Notes: generated by a model from the letters alone, not told the origin. Shown: positions 12,985-26,600, counted from the first letter of the stretch. The stretch is DNA of 64,000 nt from Tretioscincus oriximinensis (GCA_022410635.1 JAJVDF010000019.1:3224101-3288100), one strand, 5' to 3'. Made by a program: numbers and translations.

Positions 12985-13840
12985 GAGAATCATTGAATCT
13001 TAGAGTCGGAAGGGAACTCCAGTGTCATCGGGTCCAACCCCCTGCTCAATGCAGGATTCACTAAAGCATCCCAGACAGCAGACTGTCCAGCCTCTGTTTG
13101 AAGACTTCCAGCAAAGATGAACTAACCACCTCCTGTGGCAAATTGTTCCACTGGTTTATCACTCTTACTATTTGAAAGTTTTTTCTGATATTAATTTAAA
13201 TCTACTCCCTTGCAGCTTCACCTATTGTTTCTACTCCTTCCATGTGTCAATGAAAACAATGCTGATTCTTCTGCTTTGTGACAGCCCTTCAGATATTTGT
13301 AGATAGCTATCAGGTCCCCTCTCAGCCTCCTCTTTTGCAGACTAAACATTTCTAGATCCTTTATGCGTTCCTCNTAGGACATGGTTTCCAGACCATTTAC
13401 CATCCGTGTAACTCTCTTTTAAACGTTTGAACTCAATATCCGTTTTTTAAAATCTCCCCCCACCCAAAAAAANCCCAAAAAACTGAACACGGTATTCTGA
13501 GATCTTACCAAAGTACTGTAGAGAGTACTTCAGGTGATTGAGATTCTATGCTCCTGTTAATGCACCCAAGATTGTATTTGCCTTTTTGTAGTTGCTGTGA
13601 TCTACCAATACACCCTGGTCCTTTTCACCTGTGCTGCTGATCAGACAATTCCTCCCGTTCTTTTTTTATTTTGCCCAGATGTAAGATCTTGCTTTTCTTT
13701 CCATTGTTNCAGCTTGTCCAGATCTTTCTGAATTCTTTCTCTATCTTTTTTAGTATTAGCAACCTCCTAACTTTGTCTCATCAGCAAATTTGGTAGGTTT
13801 TCCTTCAATTCCCTCTTATTAGTCTCCAAAGTGTTGCAAG
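12985..13840 (-). mobile_element. CR1 LINE, 5'-truncated, antisense
   Basis: Running leftward on the - strand it covers the CR1 reverse transcriptase C-terminal half and 3' end. The terminal antisense phrase 'gagtcggaagggaactcc ... gggtccaaccccctg' is the familiar CR1 3' untranslated end in sauropsids. The 5' end is lost near 13,840. Several Ns and frame breaks. Confidence 0.75.
13218..13403 (-). pseudogene. CR1 ORF2 C-terminal remnant
   Basis: The longest open piece of the antisense CR1, 61 codons. It shows the conserved C-terminal CR1 pattern (EERIKDLEMFSLQKRRLRGDL). In an active CR1 this region follows the reverse transcriptase palm and thumb in the endonuclease/RT polyprotein. Here it is truncated on both sides by stops and lacks the catalytic palm, so it is a fossil rather than a host gene. 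Confidence 0.75.
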
Positions 13841-16800
13841 CCCTTTCTGGACTTTATGTCATCTACATGTTAATCCAGAATAGGTCTTGCTTAGTCTGTA
13901 TTCAGTATGATGCCATGTCCTGTTTTGATACACAATCCAGAACAAGGCTCAGGGTAGAAAGGGCCTTACACTTCATTATTTAATCCCAGCATGATTTACT
14001 GTATCGTAGTACAGAAATAATTTTAATTGTGAATATTACTAATTAGTGGAAGATTATCGTAATTCTGCTTATGATCTTCTTTCATTTGTGTTCTAAGAGT
14101 AAGTAAGATTAATTTAAAACTTCAGAATATTAACAAAGACTAAAATTCTACCACAGGTAACACATACCTCAGTATTTAAAAACATCCCCCTTCCTGATAG
14201 AGTTAAACTTCTCCTGGTTGTTTTAATTTTCATTGGTTTTATGTAATACCCAAAATACTTTGCAACTCCAAATCTTTGGCATTTAACACTGAATAACAGT
14301 AAGTAATATATAGTAATGCCATCCGGTAAGACATAAACAATTGATAGTTTGATACAACAAATAGGCATTGCACACATGAAACTTGGCAACTGAGCCACAA
14401 AGGTTTGCTGAGGTATGTCCACAGGTCCAGTGTCGTTTTAGTTATTAAAATACTTGCTGTTAAGCCCACGTAATGTGGACATGGGCTTCACCTTCTCATT
14501 CCTATAACCCCCTCTCCTCCCCATGGTCCCCTGAACCTCTCCCCATGTTTACAGAAAGAAGATGAGGGCCATATGCCAAAAGACCACAGTAAGATTAAAC
14601 TTCAATAGTTAACAAAAGAAAAGTTGGACAATTGTAAAATAGAAGCAATTTGAGTAGAACTAGCTTATCATGCTGGCAGTACCTGCTAAAATTTCTTCTT
14701 TGACAAATCCATAAAAGATGTAGCAATGCTTTTTTCTACAACAATAAACTTACTGCAGTATTACCTTAGATTTCTGACTTTCTTCNGTTATGTACATAAT
14801 GTTAATGTTTCCACAGAAAAAAAGCATTCAATAACATCAAGCCTAATTTTTTGTCTATGATTATTTCCAGAAGTTGTATTGGTTTAATGGTCAAAAACTC
14901 ACTTTTCTGTCAAGTAAAGAAATCTTAGTACCCTGCTTTTGAAAGAAATAAATGAATAAGATGAGAAGCAGGTAATTAATTCCTTTTGAATATTGTGAAT
15001 GCCGATAGCTATTTAATTGTTCTGTTGTGATCTTTTTAACAAGTCTTGTAGATTTATTTCAAGGCCCTCGTGAAAAATGCTATAATCTGTTCAAGTTACC
15101 ATTACTGATAGTTATTTGGCATTTTGATTATTCAAGTGTGCAATTTCACTTTACATAATATTGCAAACTTTTTGATAAGTACCAAATCAATGGTCTTATG
15201 ATACATGTTCCATTAGATGGAATACATTACAAAATTAGGAAGGATACTAATTAGATTTAAGCTTATTACCTGCTGCAATGTTTTCAAAAGATGGTTTTTC
15301 TGTACAGTTTAGCATTTTTATGCTAATGAAATAGTGGCTGCAATGCAGACCTTCAAGTAATTCAGAAGATATTAGCTTATTACTGCAGAAACAGTTTTCA
15401 CTTAACATGTGTCTAAATGAAGGATTTTCATTGATTTTCAATGTAAATGAAAGCCGTGTCTGATCAAATATGTCCATATTTCAGGGACAGTAAAATAGAC
15501 AGGTTTTTTCCTTTTGATTTTTGGAACGTTATTTGGGATACCCTTCTAAAAAGGCATCTCAGGGCTTGCACAGTCTTGTTGTTTCCACCCTTGTTAGTTC
15601 TGGATAGCAGATAATGTGCTGCTGGTCAGACCTTGGACTGAAACCAATATGTCTTATCATTGCCAGCTATGCTGTTACAAGCCAGTTGAAACCTTTACTT
15701 TATTTGAGATAGCACATTCTGTCTGTTACAAAATGTCTGCATTTGTTGTATTTATGCCTGGATCCCTAAAATTAGCATAGTTGGAAAATTAATTTTCAGT
15801 GGTAGTTAACAAGACAATAATTTAGGCTTTTCGATACAACAGAGACATTTGCTAAAAATGATTTGACTTGGAACCTGGTTCAAAGTTGAGGGGCAGAGTT
15901 TTCAAGAGATACATATATTGAAGTTTTGTAGAACTGTCTTATCTCACACATAATAAGCAAACCATTGTAACACAGTGTTTTCAAGTTTCCATCTCTGCTG
16001 CAGTGTACCATGGTTGATGGTACTAAGAGCCAATGAGAAATCAAGAATATACAACAGGATCATGTTACCTCTTCACTGTCTTGATAACGATCTTCCAAGG
16101 AGGTGATTAGGCAGTCTTGCCACCAAAGTTCCACCTGAAGCCAAATTAGAAAGGGTCTAATCTTCCCCAAGCAGATCCGCAATTGGAACCCACTCTTCTT
16201 ACTAGCACCTTATCCCAAAAGCAAATGAGAATTAGATTTTAGCAACTGATAGATATTTAATATATCTGGACCCATGGAGAAGTCATACTACAGCTTCTTT
16301 AAATGTAGTATCGTCACAAGTACCTCAGTCTTCATGCAAATACGCATTTATCACAATTGTGCAAACGATCTGTCAATTTTCTCAGATCACTATAATTGAC
16401 CACAAGATGAAAATGAACTTCGAAACACGAGAAACATTTCTTCTAGATTGCCACTTGAGGACACAATAGAGGCAGAGAAAAAGGTTTTCTTTGCCATTAC
16501 TATCATCACAGGGATTCACGATAATGTGCTCCAACCCATGATTGGTCAGGTTTACACTGAAATTTCTGCCACAGCCAGCCATCTTCCCACTTCATTATCT
16601 GAAATTTACAACTACACAAAGTGCCTTATGAATTCTGCAGGATTGTCAAGGAATTTATTGTTGTTGTTCTTTAATCAAAAAACATTGTTAGATAATGAAA
16701 TAATAAAAAATGAAGACCAACTTAATTTCTCTAAAGCTAGAGAAATTCACATACATCAACCTTGAGGGAAGAAATTTGCAATTTATAGTGATTATATCAA

Positions 16801-18204
16801 AGTATCACAGGACAAAACTGAGCAGCAGAAGTTTTCTGCCTCTATGTTTTCTTATGTATATTAAACAAAGCTAATAAGGATTAACCAAATCCATGTGCCA
16901 AAGATATGTTTAATGAAAGCAAAAATATTATAAAACGCACATATAATCTTCTACCATTGAATGCTTAATGTACTGGCATAATGCTCTCAGCAACAAAATA
17001 GAACTATAAAAAGAAAGATTTCTCTTTTATATATTAGATAATATTCCACTTAAGACTTTGTACTTGTAAAGTTGGTTTAAATACCATATTGATTAAAGAA
17101 CTCCTTCTCTTGCTATTAGTGATTTGAAAGTTTGCTACCTAATTTGCTAAATAATTGCAGTAGAAGTGTCATTAATCATTCTGTTGGCATAATTAACACT
17201 ATCACTACATTTTTTTAAAAAAAGAATAAAAGTATGTAGTCTGTCATGATTGATAATGTGTGCTTCCATGCTTAACAGGTAACAGTTTAAACTGATTTAT
17301 TATTTAGACTTTTGCAGTCATGTAGTTATAGATCTGTTAGCTTATATTAGTTGATTTTGTTTTCACGTCTCTCTAATAACCTAGAACCCTTGAATAACTT
17401 CTATGAAGTGCAATTTTTTTGGAAAATACCAGGAGTTTATGTATTAAAATCTCCCATAATATAGAATGTCCTTCCTCCCTCCCTCCTCCCGCTCCCCACT
17501 CTTGTATTATCATCTGGTCACTTGTATCAACCTTATCAGAAAAGTAACTCTATCTGTGTCTTGCTCTAAAGTTAGATCAACACAGAAAGTTCTAATAGAA
17601 TTTTGCAATGTTATTATGAACCTTTTTGTCCAGATATATCTAGTGAATTCTTCATTTTTGAGTGCTGAAAAACAACTGGTTTTTATGCCCTTTTCCTATG
17701 CTCATCCCAAGTAAGATCGCCAAACTGAAGAACAAAGGAATGAAATGGATAAAGGATGCAATATAAAGTCAACACCTTATCTATAACCCATCAATTCTGG
17801 CCCAGATTCTGGTCCTGCATGAATTGAGACCCTAATCCAGACATCACAATAAAGAAAAGAGAACTCCTTCTAAATCTAACAACTTATATTCCGAGAACAT
17901 ACCAGCTACTAAAACCAAAAGAAGTAATTTACCTTCCACTGAGACTATTTATGTGCTTTTTAATTGGTTTAAAGTAGTTTTGTACAAGCAATCATTAAAT
18001 CATTGTTGAAGAGAATGAGCACAGATGATGGGCAACAACATCTGTGTTGGTAATTTCTAAATAAATAAATCACATCTACTTAGCTGCTTGAAAACATGGT
18101 ATGAAATTATTAGGTACGAATTGGCCAGTGAGAACTGCTCACTATCTGTCATTCTAATTATTAGGCAAACAATTCAGAGGCAAATTATTCAGAGAGGGGT
18201 AGTC

Positions 18205-18275
18205 AATTTTATGNTTTCCAAATGTTGCTAGACTACAATTCCTATAATTCCTAATTACTGTCCATGCTGGAAGCA
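18205..18275 (+). repeat. fragment of a common dispersed repeat ('gactacaattcc')
   Basis: 'aaatgttgctagactacaattcc' (split) and 'ccatgctggaagc' recall a repeat widespread in reptile genomes. The family name is not known to me. Confidence 0.35.
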
Positions 18276-18833
18276 TCATGTCGCTTACCTGGATTAGGAG
18301 ATCCATGCCAGGCTACAACATAGGAAGTGTTTTTCCCTTGTGAAGTATTTCACATTTGTTCACTCTCAACGAAGGTCTAAAACCTAGGAAGAAACATTTG
18401 ACATTGTCTTCTCTGACCATATTTGGTTACTGCAAGATCTTCGCAATTTATCTTTCTTACATACACAATGGAAAAAGTAATAAACCTTACAGTTTTGACA
18501 GCCACCATATTATGGTGTGAGATTCATATAAGCCTAGAGGGTAATTTCTATTGAAGCATTCATAAGCTAAGAATGTCAACACTGTAATTGCACTACTTTG
18601 TAACAAGATAGGTATAACAAATGCATATGCTCCAATGCCATCTGGATAACTTTTATAGTACGACTTCTGTATCTTCTTGTACAGAGTAGTATATTCCTTG
18701 AGTTCTGATCTTTGTGTTGAGATGAAAAGTTGCAGCAAGTGTGAATAGTTTTGTATACAACAAACTAGAGGCTGGTTAGCCTTTACCTAATTTAATTCAC
18801 TTTAGCAGAAGTGGTTTAACCTGAGCTGACTTA

Positions 18834-18905
18834 GGCCCTGTTTCCACAAGTCCAATCATTCATTTTAGGACCTAAAATGGATTACTGGCTCTATGCAAAC
18901 AGAAC
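18834..18905. mobile_element. 72-bp hairpin MITE with TTA duplication, Harbinger-like
   Basis: The ends GGCCCTGTTT and AACAGAAC are inverted, the centre is a perfect hairpin (cattttagg a cctaaaatg), and TTA flanks both ends. Three-bp TWA duplications are typical of PIF/Harbinger elements. Confidence 0.5.
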
Positions 18906-19019
18906 TTAAGACAGATCACTCTAAACTACTTCTACTAAATCGAATTAATTCAGATAAGTGCAAATCAGGTNTCAAAGCATATTGAAGAATAGTCTGCTCA
19001 CTGTAAATAAAGGGCTTAC

Positions 19020-19500
19020 CTACATTCGGGCAGGGCCCCTGGTTGCCGGTGCAACTCTCGGAAGAGTGCCGCTGTAGCCAATGATGCACTTCCTGTGCAT
19101 ACAGGGAGGAGCACAAGGTCTATAAAAGGCTGTGGCGCTCCTCCCACTNCCTTTTTTCCAATGAGACATCCATTGGCTCTCCAAAAAGTGAGTCCCTGCA
19201 GGCTTTTGGCTGGCTACTTTATAAAACTGGACTCTTCTCTTAAAGATGGGTGAGGGTTAAGGAATTTAAAGCAACCNCCCCCCCCCCCCCCAGCAGTGCA
19301 AGGAGACAGAAGACAGGAGCTGCCCCCCCCCCTTTAAAGGGCAGGAAATAAGGGCTGTAGCGATAACACGGATATTAAACACCCCCTTTTACATGGGTAG
19401 TGGGTGGCTGGCATCCCGGTGATTTGTAGTCACCCCCCTTTTTTGTCCCTGAATCAGCCTGCTGCTGGGGCTTCATTGGTGCTGGGCTTGTATTTTTAAA
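19020..19500 (+). other. GC-richer unit with TATA box and C tracts, unidentified
   Basis: It contrasts with its AT-rich surroundings: 'tataaaaggc' at 19,121-19,130, C runs at 19,277-19,291 and 19,324-19,332, and no open frame. It could be a promoter/LTR-like part of a retroelement or the 5' end of another mobile unit; ends and duplications were not found. Confidence 0.35.
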
Positions 19501-20549
19501 AAGCAATGAAGTTATTGGCCTTACTTAGAGGCGACTGAGGAAATAAGTTAGACTAATGTTAAGCCTTGGGGTTTCCTATAAGTTTTATTTTAATAATTCA
19601 GGTTCTTTTCTGACATTTTAACCCATCTTCAGTTCAGAAGATTTGGACAAAATAGGAATCCCTCCTCCTCCAAGTCTAGTCCAATTCTTCAAGACTGAAG
19701 ATGGATTGAAAGTACAGCACCAAAGTGCATACAGTGGTTTTTGAAGAATGTTTTTAATATTTCCCTAAATGCAAATAAAAGTTTCACAGGCCACAGTCAT
19801 ATCTTTTAGATCATTTTCAGCCCCCAAAGAATAGAACCTGGTCTTTTTATTTTTCTTTATTACCAAATTCCATTTTTTGGGACTGAAGTTGAACTAAAGT
19901 AAAGATCTGACTATTTATGTTTTTTAATAGTAATATCTCTTGCATGTCAGTTAGAAACTGCTTCTGAAACTGAAAAGAAGTTTATAATTAATCACATGGA
20001 TTTTGTTAATTCAGTGTTGACCTGAATTATCATAAATAGTAACTTGCTAGTCCCCCCAATCCTTCCAAGTATTCCACAATGCAATGAAATGATTACAGGT
20101 GAAGCCTCTTTATAAAGAACCCCTTTATAATGGAATTAGCAATGCAAAAATGCCCCCTCTAAAATGAACCTCATTTTAATGAAAGTTTCAGTACAATAAA
20201 CTAATTTCTGTTCCCCTGCCTATTCCGCAAGTCTGAAGTGCAATTGAAGTGCAAAAGGGACCGGATATTCAGTACAGAGTAATGAATGGTATGATCAAAT
20301 CCTCAGAATCCACCAGATAATTGGGTCCTATGTAAAAGTAAATACATTTACCCTGGCGAGATGGAAGGTGGCAAAAGAAAGCAGTTTGCAACAAATAATG
20401 GCACCCCATCAAGTATATTAAGATTGAAAGAATGTAGGTTGTCCTCAATGAATTTCCTTCTGTTCTGTATCTTGGAATAGGAGCCTGACATTCACAGGCT
20501 ATTATAGACTATGGTATGCCTCAAATGCGGCCTACCATAAACCATATTG

Positions 20550-20616
20550 GTACGTGGATGGCCAAGCTCTGTACTGAGATACAGCCCAGAATAAGAATCA
20601 ATGGGGACAGAATTAA
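20550..20616 (+). mobile_element. partial copy of the 8.5-kb hairpin MITE
   Basis: 'ggatggccaagctctgt ... ctgagatacagcccagaataag' parallels 'ggatagccaagctgtgt ... ctgagatgttacccagaataag' at 8,568-8,607. Nested inside the TIR element at 20.1-20.9 kb. Confidence 0.5.
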
Positions 20617-20630
20617 AGCAGTTCTTGCAG

Positions 20631-20735
20631 TGGTTTTTGGCATTTAAAAGATTTTTTAAAAATTTGCAATGGTTTCTGATATCTAAAAATGTATTAAAGT
20701 CATTTTTATANTGGTTTCTGGCATTTAAAAAAAGT
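20631..20735 (+). repeat. three diverged tandem units of about 40 bp
   Basis: 'tggtttttggcatttaaaa' at 20,631 recurs as 'tggtttctgatatctaaaa' at 20,670 and 'tggtttctggcatttaaaa' at 20,712. An open frame across it repeats WFLAFK but shows no gene-like context. Confidence 0.6.
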
Positions 20736-21551
20736 GTTACTATGAGAACTTATTTAAATCATGGTTTTTTACATTGGTTTCAGTATAACAAAGTTTCATT
20801 ATAACATACACATTTTTCTGGATCCAAGTTCACTATAAAGAGGTTTCACCTGCAGTAGCATGTTTCTGAATAAAAGAGTTGATGAATACGTATAATGATT
20901 TTTCAAGGTCATCTTTTCAAATTTCATGTTAGGATGCATTCAGAAGGCTTCCTTTTTTAGCACTGTTTCTTTATATAATGCTGTAAAGCATTGCTGAACA
21001 TCCACAGTCATGAAATAGTCACCTTTGTTTCCTATGAATTTACTTACATTTTCCAGGAAATCCTGCAGAAAATTCCAGCTTTCTGTATTCTTTCTGTCAT
21101 TGTTGCTAGGCAGGACAATTCAAGGGAGAAAAAAACCTCACTTTTAAGCTCTTCCAAGTTTTGCAAACTTGCAAGTGGTTTTTTTAAATTCCATTGTTGC
21201 TTTTTCCAACATAAATTTTATTGGAAAAAGCAACTGGAGATTCCATAAGTTCTCAGAAGCCCTTGCTGGTGATATCCACATCTTTTGCAGAAAAGCTACA
21301 TAAAATTAATAGCAAGTAAAATAATCATAGCCCTTTCTAGCACTTACCACTGCTGGTGTTTATAGCATAAAAATGTGGATTCATCCTAAGACTGTATACT
21401 GTATGTTGTAAAAGGGGCTACCAGAAAGAGGGTGTTATATGAATTTGCTGATAAAGACAAAAATAAAAATGATAGGAGGTTATCATAATAACTTCTTTCA
21501 GTTTGGCTATATTCATAGCTGTTGTTTAAAAAAAAAATCCTGTAAAAGTTT

Positions 21552-21611
21552 ACAGTTTGTGTGCATGTGTGTACGTATGTGTGTGTGTGTGTGTGTGTGT
21601 GTGTTTGTGTA
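21552..21611. repeat. TG microsatellite
   Basis: About 60 bp, mostly (tg)n with interruptions. Confidence 0.95.
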
Positions 21612-22325
21612 TAATTGTTGTTAACAACAACAACAGCTTTCTTGGCTGGGATGGAGAGCAAAAAATATTTTCCCAAAATATTATTTATCACACTTTAGGA
21701 ATTTATTATATGCCAATACATTTGGTAAGTCATCAAAGACAATAATATTGCAGGAGCAGAGCTTCCAAATGCAAACTCACACAATGCTGTAAGATATGGA
21801 CATCTGTCAAATCAATATAACACACAACCTAACAATCTATCCTGTAGTATTTATAATTCAAGCCACCTCCAGATGTCACTTGATCAAATCACTATTTAGT
21901 CATATTCTGCAGTGATCTACCTCCAGAATTATTCTTTATGGCCCAGATGGCAAGGTAAAAGCATGAGAAAAACATAAACTCTTACTGATCAGAACACTTA
22001 TTCCCTTGATAGTGTGTGACATATGAATCTGAATGTTTCGGGGAGGCAAAATAGCTGGTAATGTGTGATTGCAACCCATGTACATGCATGACTTCCATTT
22101 TCAGCTGTATTTGGCCTTAAACACACTCAGTGGCCACTCCAGTTATGGCAGATCATGCAATCAAGGGTCTAAACAAGCTTTGTGCACTCATTTTTTAAGT
22201 AAAATCTTAGTTCAAAGTTATCGTAAAGTATTGCCCCAATATCTTGGGGTTATGTTGAGATTTCCACTGATTATTCCACCTGGGATCATCTTGTGTCCTA
22301 CACCTGTTCTAGATAGAAACAAATT

Positions 22326-22440
22326 GGATGTAGTCCAGCATTCTGTCTGACACAGTGGCCCACTGATTGCACATGGGCAGTCTCAAGCAGAAGGCAAAAC
22401 TTTCACCTGTTCATGATTCCCTGCAAAACCACTGCAATAT
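22326..22440 (+). repeat. AACATAAGA-type interspersed repeat
   Basis: 'gtagtccagcattctgtctgacacagtggccca' (split) and 'gcacatgggcagtct' match the family core. Both ends are truncated. Confidence 0.75.
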
Positions 22441-23539
22441 TCCCATTGTCATATCATATTCGATTATGACAGCAATATAATATTACTTAATTGGTTACAG
22501 CATATACTTTTAAGATGTTCTTTTATTCCTTGAGTTTGTGCATATTTAAGCATCATTAGTTGTGTGCAATGGTTTCACAAATCTATATTTATAGTCTAAT
22601 ACACTAATCAGTTTTTCGTGCTCCAATAAAAGCAGACCATTAATGCTTTTAAACATTAAATAGAAATGAAGCTGCATTTGTTTAAATAAAGAAAATTAGA
22701 CTGCCTTGGTTTTTTCTGTATTCCCTTAAGATGAAACCATAAGAAATTATTCTCTAGCTGTTCTTTAACCTTATTATCCTTCACTACATTTAAGCAGTGA
22801 TTTGATTTTAAAGCAAAAGGTGCCATTTGGCAGCATACAAATCAACCGAAGGTAAATACAATAAAAGAACATAGAATTATATATGCTTTCAGCCCAGAGA
22901 GTTAAGATAAGTGCAAATTACCTTCAAACTTAGCAGTGGCCTATAGATAGAGGCAGACTTTGCAATGGGATTGGAAATGTGGCATTGGTTTTTCAGTGTT
23001 TTGATCCACTGCATGTCAACATACAGGTATCCAATGGCACCTCAGCCTTGCCCTGCCAATTTTAGGAACTGTTAGTTATGCATATGAACTATTTTTTCTA
23101 TTCATGATCCCTTCAAAATTTGAGAAATGTGATGCAGCCTGTTCATGTTTTCTATTGTATATATGCTTTTACGTCTATGCCAAGTTCTAATATAAGTGGT
23201 ATCAGTGACAAGCAGCAATTCATGCAATTGCTACTGGACAACTGCATCTTTTAGGAACCTATGACCAGCTACATGCAGTTTAAAAAGCAGTCCAAAAGCA
23301 GACTAAAGATGGGAGATAGCTGGGCAGTTTTGCTACCCATTAGTGTTTCCATCCATCTCTAATCCACATTAAAGGCCACAAAATGCACTGTGGTCTACTT
23401 CAAACATCTTCTGCCTTTTAATCAATGCCACATGGCTATTTGGAGGAGATGAAACCACCATAGCCTGACCTATGCACTGATTTACATGGGGTAATCAATG
23501 CACAAAATACAAATGCTGCCACAGGTAAGAGAATTAAAA

Positions 23540-24285
23540 TTTTCCTGACAGCAATGTGGTTTTGGCTGGCGATTTTAATTTGGATTTAAGACCAGTTCAG
23601 GTCAGAACCCATCTTCTTAGGGGTATTAGTACTGATGGCACAAGACCCCCGCCCCGATGGGGTATATTACAGCAAATTTACCTACATGTTGGCATGGCTG
23701 TCCTACTCATGGAAATTACATATGTCAGATGTCAGGAAATAATGCAGTTTAGATTGTTAATAGCTGGAGAAATTAAAATTATGCTGGGGTAGACATTCCN
23801 GTTACCAATGGATTTTGGATCAGAAAATTTTAATCCACCGTCAGATACAAAATATATAGTAAAAAAGGCAACCATGGCTGCGCATATGGTTATTGCCAGG
23901 GAGTGGAAGGAAAAGCACAATTAGACAAAATATCTGTGGATTAACTATATTATGGAGATTATCCTACAAGAAGTAATTGGGGAGAAGAGAAGCTTTATTT
24001 AGGGCATTCCCACTAGAGCTAAATGGGTTCAAAATAAGCGTAAGATGATACATTTTGGTCTTTCAGGTATTGCCAGTCCCATTATATTTTATTCATTTCA
24101 ACACATCTTCCAGTTAAAACTATGTTTATAATGTACTGGAGTCCATTTTGTAACCTGAATTTTGGCGGGTTGGGGGTGGAGGTCATTTTATGTTTTGTTT
24201 TTGTGTGTGTGTGCCTTTGATGTCTTTGCTGTAATTTTTGTCTTTGTGTTTAATAATAAAAACTAGAAACANAAACAAAAACATT
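23540..24285 (+). mobile_element. L1-like LINE remnant with 3' end
   Basis: The first part reads VLAGDFNLDL, an endonuclease GDFN motif. Further on come AAHMVIAREWKEK and LWINYIMEI, matching the pattern near the end of L1 ORF2, then a G/T-rich 3' region and an A-rich end with aataaaaact. The two coding pieces are too close together, so an internal deletion is implied. Frames are broken. Confidence 0.45.
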
Positions 24286-24449
24286 TTACTGACTCTAGAG
24301 AACATCTGCACACCCCTCACAAGCCATCACTGCCACATAGACTTAGTACTAATTGTATTATCGGGCTCTGTTCATGCTCACTGTCTCCCGCTATAATCAT
24401 GGCATCTTGAAGCATCAGCCAGATCTGTGCTCCCTTTCCTATAATGGTA

Positions 24450-24590
24450 TTCAGAGAGTTGTAAAGTGGTAGCGTCCCAACTTTAATGACTACAAAAGAG
24501 AGGCATTTTCATCAGGTGCAACTTCTAATGACTGCTGCACCAGGGGTGAAAATTACTTTTTCACACACATTGACGATCCAAAGCTCTGTC
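24450..24590 (-). repeat. unnamed dispersed repeat, copy 2, antisense
   Basis: The reverse complement of 'ggtgcaacttc ... tgctgcaccaggggtgaaaattactttttcacac' (split) matches the 4,060-4,110 segment. Confidence 0.4.
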
Positions 24591-26535
24591 CTGGAGTTTA
24601 GTTGGGAACCTTACACAACAGTGATTCTTTCTGCTTCAAGGACTGAAGCTCTCTAGCCCTGAATAGTAATCTGCTCTGAGACCTTNAGATATAGAATTGG
24701 AAAAAAATGCTGATAAATACTTACATCGCCAATTCATTGTACTTAATGAATTCAGGAATGCTAAGTTTATACTGAGAGGTCTACAAATGAAATGTTTGAG
24801 CAGATTTCCCCCTCTCTCTCTTGAATGGCAAAAAGCTTTAGATCTTTCCCCAATTAAATTTTGCTATATTAAATTGGGATTAGAATTTGAATCTCATATG
24901 ACTGCTTCTCTTTAATTTGAGCAGTGATGATTACAGAAAAGTCTGATGAAATCATTGTGATCATCAAGAAGGTACTATTTAGTAATCTTTCATCTTTGAA
25001 ATGCATAGTATATTACAAATTAATCTCTCCCCTCTTCTTCTCCCTGGGGAGGCATCCTGGTAAAGTACGATGGAGGCAAAATGTCCCTATTCCTCTCCAA
25101 ATTAGAACAAAGTGAATCTCTGGCTGTCTAAGAAAATAGCCTTTTGAACATTTTATCAGAAATGTGATTCTGTGGGGATTTTATCTAGATAGTCACTCAA
25201 TCAGATACTCAGCAGCAGTTGTGCAATACAATCAGGTCTCGATAAGAAAAGATTAATATGATATTTCTTCTACTAGGAACCTGTTAAAGTTGTCTTAAGG
25301 AGCTTGATCTCATTCTGATTTTGAGACGGAAGCACTCTCTGTTTTTAAGGTACCTCTTATGCCAGCAGAATGTTTCAAAATAATTTATATGACAACAGTT
25401 TTAGCTCTTGGCATAAAATATTCATTAAATGGATTCTTTGAGGAGATTGGAAATCTAAATTGACAGTTTTTGACACTTTTTGTAAATGCAAACAAAATAA
25501 GTCTAAAGGTAAAAGCAAATATAATCATTCAATCAATAAGTGGCTAGGCAGTCAAGCCTAGTGAAAAAGTTTGCCAAGGGTGGGAGACAAAGGGCTGAAG
25601 GATAGGTTTAGCGTGCACAGAAAAAGGCATAGGAATTTTAGACTGCATTCCCATTAGACCTTTACAAAGGAATGGAAAACGGATTTTACCATTGCAAAAT
25701 TAAAGTGAAGTGAGGGCTTAAAATGCAGGCAATTTTATCTGAGGATTCATTTCATGTTAACGGCCTCATTTCTTGGCTGCTGAGTGCTCAATGAATCTTT
25801 GTTCTACTGGGTTGCAGTAACAGGGAAGAACCTGTTTTTCCAGAGGAGGGAGGGAAACAGCTGAATCAAGAGAGAATGCAAAAAAACTCCTGGTCTTTCA
25901 CTCGCTTTTGTTCTCTGATCTCCATTGTCAGAATACAAGTGCCGCGAATTACAAAAATCAGCAACAACGATGCAGTTTCACCAGGAACTGCNGAGCAAAA
26001 ACATGTGGTGCATTTAGAGCAACGCCACAGCACTCTCAATTCCATTTTTATGGTAACAAAATCAGAACGCTGGGCTTTAGCTTCACAGTCGTGTGTACGT
26101 TAAGAGTAATGGGAATGTAGCCTTAGAGCTTTAACGGGGAATAGAAAAAAGAAATTTTCCATAGATGCTACAGGCATTGCAAGATGCATTTGGTGAAATT
26201 CTTGCCTTTTCACATCCACTAATACTTTTCTTCGTTTTTGTGTGTATGATAACCCTAGTTTGGAAATGTTCCTTCAATATTTTGGTTTTGCATTCTGTTC
26301 CAACTTTTCACCACTACCCATCAAAGTACATTCTGTGCTGCACTTATGAAGTCAGGCCAAATATCATTTATAGAATAACCAAGCTTTCATTAATCCAAAA
26401 TGTTCTTACAGTAATCAGATAAAACAAGGAATATACCCTTTGCACAGGAACTGTATTAGTAGAACTGTATTAGTTTGATCCATATTACCTGTAGCAATGT
26501 ACAGCTCTGTGAAGCAGATTGAACAGCAGTAGAAG

Positions 26536-26600
26536 TTGAAATATTTATTTATTTATACTTATACCCCGCCCTATACTCGAAGGTCTCAGGGCAGCCAGCA
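26536..26600 (-). mobile_element. L2/SINE 3' tail, antisense
   Basis: 'atttatttatttatacttataccccgccctata' (split) then 'gaaggtctcagggcagcc' is the reverse of the tail at 33.1 kb. Sequence to about 26,740 may be the body, but it is not recognised. Confidence 0.7.

Larger units (their letters stand above)
20096..20852. mobile_element. TIR element, Tc1/mariner-pogo-like, non-autonomous
   Basis: 25-bp terminal inverted repeats (caggtgaagcctctttat at the left; the right mirrors it with 22 of 25 matches). TA precedes the left end; the right flank is CA, so the TA duplication is only half visible. The interior holds no transposase and contains another hairpin-MITE fragment and a 40-bp tandem repeat. 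Confidence 0.55.

Noticed and set aside
15247..15477. 76-codon minus-strand frame in AT-rich DNA
   Set aside because: No domain, no splice or promoter context; chance length is plausible.
16448..16765. 105-codon plus-strand frame
   Set aside because: No recognisable domain; likely chance within intron.
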